A stretch of 64,000 bases of DNA from the NCBI GenBank assembly GCA_020161755.1, contig JAIUOS010000022.1, positions 1 to 64,000 of the forward strand, read 5' to 3'. This document shows positions 1 through 6,631 of this stretch, in pieces; the stretch's first letter is position 1; each line of letters starts with the position of its first letter. A model generated the notes under the pieces. That model saw nothing but the letters and a program-made list of their open reading frames with translations. It had not been told where the DNA came from and ran no database searches. The translations under genes and the position numbers were made by a program. Source of the stretch: Actinomycetota bacterium. GTDB lineage: Bacteria; Actinomycetota; Actinomycetes; Propionibacteriales; Propionibacteriaceae.

Positions 1-714
1 ATCATGACCTTCCGGGTGGTGATCAAGGAGGTCGCGGTGATGCAGAACCTGTTCGCGTCCTTCATGCCCAAGCCGCTGAGCGACCACCCCGGTTCCGGCA
101 TGCACACCCACGTCTCGCTGTTCGAGGGCGACACCAACGCGTTCTACGACGCGAGCGCGGAGTACCACCTGTCGAAGACCGGACGCCAGTTCATCGCCGG
201 CCTGCTCAAGCACGCCGGCGAGATCACCGCGGTCACGAACCCGTGGGTGAACTCCTACAAGCGGCTGGTGGCCGGCGCCGAGGCGCCCAGCTACATCTGC
301 TGGGGCCAGAACAACCGCTCCGCGCTCGTGCGGGTGCCGATGTACAAACCGAACAAGGGCGCGTCCGCACGGGTGGAGGTGCGCTCGATCGACTCGGCGG
401 CCAACCCCTACCTCGCCTACGCGATGGTGCTGGCCGCCGGCCTGGACGGGATCGAGAACGAGCTCGAGCTGCCCGAGGGTGCCGAGGACGACGTATGGTC
501 GCTGACCGACCGGCAGCGGCAGGCGCTGGGCATCTCGCCGCTGCCACGCAGCCTGGGCAACGCCATCGACCTGATGGAGAACTCCCAGCTGGTCGCCGAC
601 ACCCTCGGTGAGCACGTGTTCGACTTCTACCTGCGCAACAAGAAGGCCGAGTACGACTCCTACCGTGGCCACGTCAGCGAGTGGGAGCTGAAGAACTCCC
701 TGCCGACGCTGTAG
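1..714 (+). CDS. glnA2: Glutamine synthetase type I, GlnA2-like (5' truncated)
   Basis: This is the C-terminal half of a glutamine synthetase, which joins ammonia to glutamate using ATP in the cytoplasm. The reading frame is open at base 1, so the N-terminal half lies outside the window; about 237 residues remain, against roughly 450 for the family. The motif PGSGMHTHVSLFEG, the NRSALVRVP segment and the SIDSAANPYLAYA segment belong to the GS-I active site. Where adenylylated enzymes carry a Tyr in a LYDLPPEE-like loop, this protein reads EDDVWSLTDRQ, so GlnE should not modify it. This fits GlnA2, which in many actinobacteria sits beside glnE. Here glnE is 6 kb away, separated by an ABC operon on the other strand. 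Confidence 0.95.
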   Translation: MMTFRVVIKEVAVMQNLFASFMPKPLSDHPGSGMHTHVSLFEGDTNAFYDASAEYHLSKTGRQFIAGLLKHAGEITAVTNPWVNSYKRLVAGAEAPSYICWGQNNRSALVRVPMYKPNKGASARVEVRSIDSAANPYLAYAMVLAAGLDGIENELELPEGAEDDVWSLTDRQRQALGISPLPRSLGNAIDLMENSQLVADTLGEHVFDFYLRNKKAEYDSYRGHVSEWELKNSLPTL

Positions 715-1040
715 CCCCGGACCAAAAGGGGACTGTCCCCTTTTGGTCCACCCGGGTGAACGAAAGGGGACTGGGCCCTTTCATTTCGCGACCGTCCCGC
801 ACCGCCGTTTGGTCAGCGTTTGCGTGGGGACAGGGTGTCCGGAACTGTACGGACCTGCCGGAATCCCGTCCGGAGGGTGCGCGCGCCGGTTGAATGGTCG
901 CTACCTCCGGTCTCCGGGCCCTAGGCGGCTGCGGCGCTGGGACTGCTCTGATGGAGGGGGCAGACGTCCCCTGGCGTGACCGGTGAGCGGGCCCGCAGGA
1001 TCTCGCGATCCGTGCGGGCCCGCAGCCTTGCTCTCCCGGG
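715..1040. other. Intergenic region with a palindrome and a degenerate second copy
   Basis: No convincing gene is seen here. The region starts with a perfect palindrome at 719-749. A weaker related inverted repeat follows at 762-782 (GAAAGGG, 7-nt spacer, CCCTTTC). Genes converge from both sides, so the palindromes may end transcription in both directions. A GC-rich inverted stretch near 985-1020 (GGGCCCGCAGGATC with GATCCGTGCGGGCCC) could form another hairpin behind the leftward ABC operon. Confidence 0.6.
719..749. repeat. Intergenic palindrome, family A (copy 1)
   Basis: The arms GGACCAAAAGGGGAC and GTCCCCTTTTGGTCC are perfect 15-bp complements around one central T. The element begins 5 bp after the glnA2 stop codon. 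Near-identical copies lie at 20657-20687 and 37952-37990. It may act as a terminator or be a dispersed REP-like element. Confidence 0.85.
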
Positions 1041-2732
1041 TCAGCGGCTGGCGGTCGCCGTCGGCTGGGAGGAAGCGGACGCGGTCGCGCCCGCCGTGGG
1101 TGCCGCGGAGGCGGCCGCGGACGAACTCGACGAGGACGACGAGGTGGTCGACCGCCGGAAGTTCGACTGGTTGGACGGGATCTCCGCCGTGGTGTCGGCC
1201 AGCACGACGAGCTTGCCCGCCTCCAGGCCCTCGGTAATCTCCACCCAGCCGCCGCCGACCGCGCCGGTCTTCACCTGGACGGTGGACGCGGTGGTCGCGT
1301 TGGCGTTGTCGACCACCTGGACGGTGGCCGCCCCCGCCCCGGTCGGCGTCACCGCGGACGCCGGCACCCGGACCACACCGGTGGCCGACTTGACCGGGAT
1401 CTGCACCGATGCCTTGGCGCCGGTGGCCAGCAGCCCGGCCGCATCACTCACCGACACCTCGGTGGTGTAGGTGGGGGAGTCGCCGCTGGTGCCGCTGGTC
1501 TCCAGGTTGGCGATGCTGGTGATCTTGCCCGTCAGCGTCTTGGTCGACCCGGCCGGGGTCACCGTCACGGAGTCGCCCACCTTCACCAGCTGGCGAGTGG
1601 CCAGCGGCAGCTCGAAGGAGACCACCGCGCTGCCGGTGCCGACGACCGTGATCGACCCGCCGGAGGCGCTGCTGCCCTTGCTGAGGTCGACCAGCCCGAC
1701 CGTGCCGGAGATCGGGGCGATCAGCTCGGCCGCGTCCAGGTCGGCCTGGGCGGCGGCCAGGTCCTGGTTGGCCTCGAGCAGGTCGGCCTTCGCCGACGCC
1801 ACCTGGGACTTGCTCACCGAGCTCGAGCTGGACGAGCTGGAGGACGAGCTGGACTTCTTCTTGGTCGAGCCGCCCGGCACCTGCGGGTTCGTGAGCTGCG
1901 CCACCACCGTCTGCAGGTTCGTGTTGGCCAGCAGCACCTCGGCGCGCGCGTTCGCGCAGGCCTGGAGCTGGTCGTCGGTGAAGTCGCCCTCGGCGAGGGT
2001 CTTCGCCAGCTGCGACGGGCTCGACGTGGCCACCGCGTTGTCGTCCTTGGTGGACGCCGACTCGGTCTCCTTCGTGGTCGGGGTCGACTCGGTGGTGGCC
2101 TCCGCGCTCGCCGTCGGCGTCGAGCTCTCGGTCGCGGTGGCCGTGGCCGTGGCGGTCGACGTCGCGGTGGACGTGGCCGTCGGGCTCGTAGTCGGCTCGG
2201 CCTCCGGCAGGATCGCGTCGCACTTGTCGGCCTCGTCGAGGATCGCGAGGTTGATCCGCGACACCGCCTCGTTGAGGATCTTCGGGTCGATCGTGACGCC
2301 GGTGGTGGTGCCCGATCCGGTGCCACCGGACGCGCTGCCGCCGCTCGAACTCGACGAACTGGCCGGGTGCTGCGCGGAGTAGAGCGTCGCCTTCGCCCGG
2401 GCCACCGAGGTCTCGGCGTTCAGCACGGCGAGCTGTAGCGTGCCCTTGTCCAGGACGGCGAGGGTGTCGCCCACCTCGACCTCGTCGCCGACCGCGACGC
2501 TGACCTTCTTCACCGTGCCGCTGACCGTGAACGACGCCTCGGAGGTGTTCTTCCGGGTGATCGAACCGGTGGTGACGTAGGTCTGGGTCACGTCGCCGGT
2601 GCCGACGGTCGTGGTCACGTACTTCGCGGTGGCCGCGCTCGAGGACGACGCCACCCCGATGCCGATCCCGGCCACCACCGCCAGGGCGGTGCCGGCGCCC
2701 AGCACGGCGCGGATGCGGGGGTTCTTCAACAT
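1041..2732 (-). CDS. ABC exporter membrane-fusion (adaptor) protein, HlyD/MacA type, with low-complexity insert
   Basis: This is the extracytoplasmic adaptor of a MacB-type ABC exporter and the last gene of a four-gene operon. After a short basic N-terminus there is one hydrophobic anchor (about residues 8-32). A lipoyl/barrel-sandwich segment follows (VKKVSVAVGDEVEVGDTLAVL), then a hairpin region and a C-terminal beta-barrel domain. At 563 residues it is longer than the usual 350-420. The excess comes from a Ser/Thr/Glu-rich insert (about residues 185-245), a KKKSSSS tract near 290 and a Ser/Ala/Thr tail, all likely flexible wall-spanning linkers. ATG 2732 is chosen because GAGGAG lies 6 nt upstream; a GTG directly before it (2735) is possible. 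The start overlaps the permease stop codon, so translation is probably coupled. Confidence 0.88.
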   Translation of the reverse strand: MLKNPRIRAVLGAGTALAVVAGIGIGVASSSSAATAKYVTTTVGTGDVTQTYVTTGSITRKNTSEASFTVSGTVKKVSVAVGDEVEVGDTLAVLDKGTLQLAVLNAETSVARAKATLYSAQHPASSSSSSGGSASGGTGSGTTTGVTIDPKILNEAVSRINLAILDEADKCDAILPEAEPTTSPTATSTATSTATATATATESSTPTASAEATTESTPTTKETESASTKDDNAVATSSPSQLAKTLAEGDFTDDQLQACANARAEVLLANTNLQTVVAQLTNPQVPGGSTKKKSSSSSSSSSSSSVSKSQVASAKADLLEANQDLAAAQADLDAAELIAPISGTVGLVDLSKGSSASGGSITVVGTGSAVVSFELPLATRQLVKVGDSVTVTPAGSTKTLTGKITSIANLETSGTSGDSPTYTTEVSVSDAAGLLATGAKASVQIPVKSATGVVRVPASAVTPTGAGAATVQVVDNANATTASTVQVKTGAVGGGWVEITEGLEAGKLVVLADTTAEIPSNQSNFRRSTTSSSSSSSSAAASAAPTAGATASASSQPTATASR

Positions 2733-3964
2733 CACTCACTCCTCAGTGCGTCGATGGGTGCGAGCTTGGCCGCCCGCGTGGCGGGGTAGACGCCGGCCAC
2801 CAGGCCGATGCCCAGGGACACGGCCAGGGCGAGCAGCGTCGCCGGGATCGAGACTGCGACCGTGATCCCGATGATCGGGCTCAGGATGGCCGCCCCGATG
2901 ATGCCCAGCGCGACGCCGACCAGGCCGCCGAGGACGCCCAGGATGCCGGCCTCGACCAGGAACTGGCGGCGGATGACCGCCGGGGTGGCGCCGAGCGCCT
3001 TGCGCAGGCCGATCTCACGGACCCGCTCGCTCACCGACACCAGCATGATGTTCATCACGCCGATGCCACCGACGAGCAGCGAGATGCCCGCGATGCCGCC
3101 CAGCAGGACGGTCAGGATGCCGGTCACCGACGTGGCGGTCTCGACCAGGGACGCCTGCGTGCTGACCGTGAAGTCGGCGTCGCTGTCGGTCACCTGGTGC
3201 GAGGCCAAGAGCGCCGTCTTGACCTGCTGGTAGGCCGCCGAGAGGCTCTCGGCGTCCTTCCCGGACAGGTAGATCTGGGAGACGCTGTTGGCGCTGCTGG
3301 ACGTCGAGAGTCGCGCGGCGAACGTGGTGTTCGGGACCAGCACGGTGTCGTCCTGGTTGGACGTGCCGGAGGAGCCCTCCGACTCCAGGACGCCGATCAC
3401 GGTGAACGACTCGCCGTTGATGCTGAGCGTCTCGCCCACCGGTGACTCGGTGTCGAACAGCTCGGACGCGGTCTCGGAGCCGAGCACCGCCACGTTCGAG
3501 GAGGCGTCGACCTCTTCGCTGGTGAAGAAGCGGCCCGAGCCCATGGTGCGGGCGCGAACGGTCATCCACTCCGGCGTGGTGCCGACGACCGTGGATGTCC
3601 AGGTGGTGCTCGTCGACTGCAGCGAGCCCGACACCGACGAGGTCGGCGCGACGGCGGACACGTCGGGGGCGATCGCCGGATCGGCCAGCATGGCGGCGTC
3701 CTGGGTGGTCAGTGTCGAAACCGCGCCGCCGCCGCCCCGGAAGCCGCCGGACGAGGTCGACATGCTCGGGCTGACGATGATCAGGTTCGAGCCCAGCGAG
3801 TTGATCTGGTTGGTGATGGACGCCGAGGCGCCCTGGCCCAGCCCGACGGTCAGCATGACCGCCGCGATGCCGATCAGGATGCCGAGCATGGTCAACGCCG
3901 AACGCATCCGGCGCGCGTTGAGCGCGGCGATCGCCGTCCGGAGGGTTTCGGTCCAGCCCATCAT
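2732..3964 (-). CDS. ABC transporter permease, MacB/FtsX type
   Basis: This 410-residue integral membrane protein is the transmembrane subunit of a type VII (MacB-like) ABC transporter. It has an N-terminal membrane helix (about residues 20-45, ALTMLGILIGIAAVMLTVGL). A large extracytoplasmic domain follows (about 50-280, with a Gly-rich loop SGGFRGGGG). Three further helices lie in the C-terminal FtsX domain, which contains the ERVREIGLRKALGA coupling segment. Such proteins pass movement from the ATPase to the extracytoplasmic domain and the adaptor rather than carrying substrate through the membrane. The start ATG overlaps the end of the ATPase gene and the stop overlaps the next adaptor gene. 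The substrate cannot be read from the sequence; a peptide, lipid or antibiotic is typical for the family. Confidence 0.92.
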   Translation of the reverse strand: MMGWTETLRTAIAALNARRMRSALTMLGILIGIAAVMLTVGLGQGASASITNQINSLGSNLIIVSPSMSTSSGGFRGGGGAVSTLTTQDAAMLADPAIAPDVSAVAPTSSVSGSLQSTSTTWTSTVVGTTPEWMTVRARTMGSGRFFTSEEVDASSNVAVLGSETASELFDTESPVGETLSINGESFTVIGVLESEGSSGTSNQDDTVLVPNTTFAARLSTSSSANSVSQIYLSGKDAESLSAAYQQVKTALLASHQVTDSDADFTVSTQASLVETATSVTGILTVLLGGIAGISLLVGGIGVMNIMLVSVSERVREIGLRKALGATPAVIRRQFLVEAGILGVLGGLVGVALGIIGAAILSPIIGITVAVSIPATLLALAVSLGIGLVAGVYPATRAAKLAPIDALRSE

Positions 3965-4665
3965 CGTGTTGCTCCCGTCACCGCGATCGGCGTGGACTCA
4001 CGCAGCAGCCCGTCGTAGATGTGCACCAGGTGCCGTGCCCGCGCGCCGACGTCCGCCTCGTGGGTGATCACCACGATGGTGCGGCCGGCCGCGTTCAGGT
4101 CGTCGAACAGGTCGAGGATCTCGGCGGTGGAGCGCGAGTCGAGGGCGCCGGTCGGCTCGTCGGCGAGCAGCAGGGCCGGGTCGGTCACCAGCGCCCGCGC
4201 CACGGAGACGCGCTGCTGCTGGCCGCCGGACAGCTCACCGGGACGGTGCTGCACGCGGGCGCCCAGGCCGACCCGCTCCAGCGCGGCCATCGCCCGCTCC
4301 TTGCGCTCGGTGGCGTGGACGCCGGCGTAGACCAGCGGCAGCTCGACATTGCGCAGCGCGGTGAGGCTCGGCAGCAGGTTGAACTGCTGGAAGACGAACC
4401 CGATCTTGGCGTTGCGGACGTCGGCGAGCTGCTTCTCGGTCATCAAGCTCACGTCGGTGCCGTCGAGCTCGTAGGTGCCCGAGGTCGGCACGTCGAGGCA
4501 GCCGATGATGTGCATCAGGGTGGACTTCCCCGAACCGGAGGGACCCATGATCGCCAGGTACTCGCCCTCGTCGATCTCCAGGTCGATCCCGCGGAGGGCC
4601 TCGACCTTGACCGCGCCGGTGGCGTAGGTCTTGCGGACACCCTTCATGTTGAGCTGGTGGGTCAT
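3961..4665 (-). CDS. ABC transporter ATP-binding protein, MacB/LolD type
   Basis: This 234-residue cytoplasmic ATPase powers the neighbouring MacB-like permease. Walker A is GPSGSGKST (residues 41-49), the Q-loop is in FVFQQFNLLP (about 90-99), the signature is LSGGQ (145-149) and Walker B is LLLADEP (165-171), followed by a THEAD H-loop near 201. All catalytic residues are present and the length is normal for a one-domain LolD/MacB subunit. Its start codon overlaps the stop of the upstream adaptor gene by 4 nt, and its end overlaps the permease by 4 nt. The gene is thus embedded in one compact operon (5915 down to 1041). Confidence 0.95.
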   Translation of the reverse strand: MTHQLNMKGVRKTYATGAVKVEALRGIDLEIDEGEYLAIMGPSGSGKSTLMHIIGCLDVPTSGTYELDGTDVSLMTEKQLADVRNAKIGFVFQQFNLLPSLTALRNVELPLVYAGVHATERKERAMAALERVGLGARVQHRPGELSGGQQQRVSVARALVTDPALLLADEPTGALDSRSTAEILDLFDDLNAAGRTIVVITHEADVGARARHLVHIYDGLLRESTPIAVTGATR

Positions 4666-5915
4666 CGGTTGCCGCCGTTGCCGGTGCCTCCCGGAGCGGC
4701 GCCGCCGCCGGGCGGTGCCCCGCCGCCGAAGCCGCCGCCGAAGCCGCCGCCGCCGAAGCTGATCCCGCCGCCGTCCGAGGAGGTCGAGGTGCCGGTCGGC
4801 CGGGTGATCGTGATCCGGACGGTGTCGCTCTCGGAGACCCCGTCGGTGATCTGGGTGTAACTGCCGAACACCTTGCCGATCGTCACCTCGACGGTGCTGG
4901 CCTGGTTGTTGGTCACCTTGGTCACCACGGTCTTGCCGTCGGAGGTGGTGATCGCGGCCGTCGGGACGGTGATCACGTCCGGGTAGCTGCCGGTGGTGAT
5001 GACCGCCGTGGCGGTGGTGCCGGAGAACAGGTCGGTGTGCTTGCCGGAGAGCTTGACCACGACCGGGAAGGTCGCGGTGCCGTCGCTACTGGTGGCGGTT
5101 GACACGATGCCGACCGAGGTCACCGTGCCCTTGAGCGCGTCGGTGCTCGCGTCCGTCGTGACGCTGACCGCCTGGCCGGCCTTCACCGAGGCGAGGTCGG
5201 ACGCACCCACGGTGCCCTCGACCTTCCAGGTGGCCGTGCCGATGATGACGACCTCGGCGGAGCTCGTGGACGTGGTGGACGAGGTGGTGCTGGCCGAGGA
5301 GCTGCCCGAGCTGGAGGAGCCGACCGTGTCGCCGACCTCGATGCCGACGCTCGCGACGGTACCGGCGATCGGGGCGCGCAGGACGGCGTCCTTCAGGTCC
5401 TCCTTCGCGCTGGTCAGGGCGGCCTTGGCCGACCGCACCTGGGCGCTCGCGGACGTGATGGCCGCGCTGCTGCCGTCGTTGTCGACCACCTCGGTGTAGT
5501 TGGCCCGCGCGGTGGTCAGATTGGCCTCGGCCAGGTCGACCGCGTTCTGGAGGTCGTCGTCGTCGATGCGGGCGAGTTTCTGGCCCTTGGAGACCTTGTC
5601 GCCGGCCTTCACGTAGACCTTGGTCACCGTGCCGGAGACGCTGTAATTGACGTCGGACTCCTTGCGCGGGCTGAGCGTCCCGTCGAACGTCACGGTCTGG
5701 GTCTGGGTGCCCTTGGTCGCCTGCACGTCGCGGCTGAACGTGGTCGGCATGGTGTTCGACGGCCGGAGCAGGAGGAAGGTCCCCACACCGGCGCCGGCGA
5801 GCACGACGAAGCCGGCCACGCCGATGGCGAGCCATTTCTTCCAGGTCATGCGCCGCTTCGGCTTCGTCGGGGCATCCGGGCTGTCGACGGGGAAGCCCGT
5901 ATCATCGGTGGTCAT
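4662..5915 (-). CDS. ABC exporter membrane-fusion (adaptor) protein with glycine-rich tail
   Basis: This is the first gene of the exporter operon and a second, different adaptor of the HlyD/MacA family (417 residues). The N-terminus is charged and cytoplasmic (KPKRRMTWKKW), followed by one membrane anchor (about residues 31-52). A biotinyl/lipoyl-like segment (VTKVYVKAGDKVSKGQKLARI) and a short helical hairpin come next, then a second half-motif (PIAGTVASVGIEVGDTVG), a Ser/Thr linker and a beta-barrel. The last ~35 residues are almost all Gly, Pro and Ala. ATG 5915 is chosen: it starts the charged N-terminus and AGAGGAG lies about 11 nt upstream. An in-frame extension to 6047 has no family-like sequence. 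With the adaptor at 1041-2732 the operon encodes two adaptors for one ATPase/permease pair. Confidence 0.88.
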   Translation of the reverse strand: MTTDDTGFPVDSPDAPTKPKRRMTWKKWLAIGVAGFVVLAGAGVGTFLLLRPSNTMPTTFSRDVQATKGTQTQTVTFDGTLSPRKESDVNYSVSGTVTKVYVKAGDKVSKGQKLARIDDDDLQNAVDLAEANLTTARANYTEVVDNDGSSAAITSASAQVRSAKAALTSAKEDLKDAVLRAPIAGTVASVGIEVGDTVGSSSSGSSSASTTSSTTSTSSAEVVIIGTATWKVEGTVGASDLASVKAGQAVSVTTDASTDALKGTVTSVGIVSTATSSDGTATFPVVVKLSGKHTDLFSGTTATAVITTGSYPDVITVPTAAITTSDGKTVVTKVTNNQASTVEVTIGKVFGSYTQITDGVSESDTVRITITRPTGTSTSSDGGGISFGGGGFGGGFGGGAPPGGGAAPGGTGNGGNR

Positions 5916-6000
5916 TAGCGTGCGATCTCCTCTAGGGCGCAGTTCAACGCTCCCGACGCTATGACCCCTACCTGTGGCCGAAGCTGTGCGAACCTGTGGT

Positions 6001-6195
6001 TCAGCTGTGTGGTGCGGGTGAGTCCTGGGTGGACTCCTCCTGCGCAAGACTCTTCGGGATGCCGACGATGTGGGGCTCGTCCTCGGACGGGTCGTGCACC
6101 TCGTTGGAGAAGGTGTTGTCGTGGCGCATCTTCTCGATGACCGGCCCGAGGCTGACGTCCTGGCCGAAGGCGCCGCCGCCCTGCACTGGGCTCAT
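6001..6195 (-). CDS. Small hypothetical protein
   Basis: This 64-residue reading frame has a good ribosome site (AGGAG, 6-nt spacer, ATG). It encodes a hydrophilic, acidic protein without membrane segments or cysteines (…DNTFSNEVHDPSEDEPHIVGIP…). It is not recognised. It lies between the exporter operon and the sterol-carrier-like gene, all on the minus strand, 28 bp after the latter, and could be cotranscribed with either. The start is supported by the ribosome site and by the lack of any competing frame. Confidence 0.55.
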   Translation of the reverse strand: MSPVQGGGAFGQDVSLGPVIEKMRHDNTFSNEVHDPSEDEPHIVGIPKSLAQEESTQDSPAPHS

Positions 6196-6223
6196 GGCTT
6201 GCTCCTGTAGGTGAGTGGTGAGC

Positions 6224-6607
6224 TCAGGCTAGCTCGACGAGCGGCCACAGGTCGCCGAGATCGCTGAGAACGCCGGACGCCCGGACGGCGTGCCCGGCCA
6301 GCGCCTCGTCCCAGCCCAGGCTGCCCCCGGCCAGCCGGATCACGGTGACCGCGTCGGTCTGCACGACGTTCGGGGGAGTGCCGCGGGTGTGGCGTCCACG
6401 CTCGCCGAGGCCCAGCTGGACGGCGGCGAACGGCGGCACCCGGAGTTCGACGGTGCCCCCGGGGAAGCGGGCGCCGAGAAGCGCGCACACGGTGCGACTG
6501 CCGGACGCCAGTTGCGCCCTGGTCAGGGTCGCGGCGGGATCGGCGGCCAGGGCGGCGACGCTCGCCCGCAGCTCGGCCACTTCGGCGGCGGACACGGTTC
6601 GGGCCAC
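6224..6607 (-). CDS. Sterol-carrier-family-like protein (SCP2-like, small actinobacterial type)
   Basis: This protein of about 127 residues resembles a small family annotated in actinobacteria as 'sterol carrier family protein'. The recognisable part is VELRVPPFAAVQLG, then RHTRGTPPNVVQTDA and a C-terminal segment in which Trp-Asp-Glu-Ala is followed by a short helix ending in a hydrophobic DLWPLVELA. Family members fold like SCP2, but their ligand and role are not established. The start is uncertain: GTG 6607 is the farthest candidate that does not run into glnE on the other strand, and GTG 6595 is an alternative. No strong ribosome site is seen. The gene is divergent from glnE with about 24 bp between the start codons, so their promoters overlap. 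Confidence 0.7.
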   Translation of the reverse strand: MARTVSAAEVAELRASVAALAADPAATLTRAQLASGSRTVCALLGARFPGGTVELRVPPFAAVQLGLGERGRHTRGTPPNVVQTDAVTVIRLAGGSLGWDEALAGHAVRASGVLSDLGDLWPLVELA

Positions 6608-6618
6608 CTGCCAGACGC

Positions 6619-6624
6619 TAGCAT
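6619..6624 (+). promoter_or_regulatory. Likely -10 box for a leaderless glnE transcript
   Basis: TAGCAT lies 7 nt before the GTG start of glnE and no Shine-Dalgarno sequence is visible. In actinobacteria a TAnnnT box 6-8 nt before a start codon usually means that transcription begins at the start codon. Confidence 0.45.
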
Positions 6625-6631
6625 CGCCAGC

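Noticed and set aside
2040-2200. Tandem repeat in the adaptor gene
   Set aside because: The repetition reflects Ser/Thr/Ala codons of a low-complexity linker and has no constant DNA unit.
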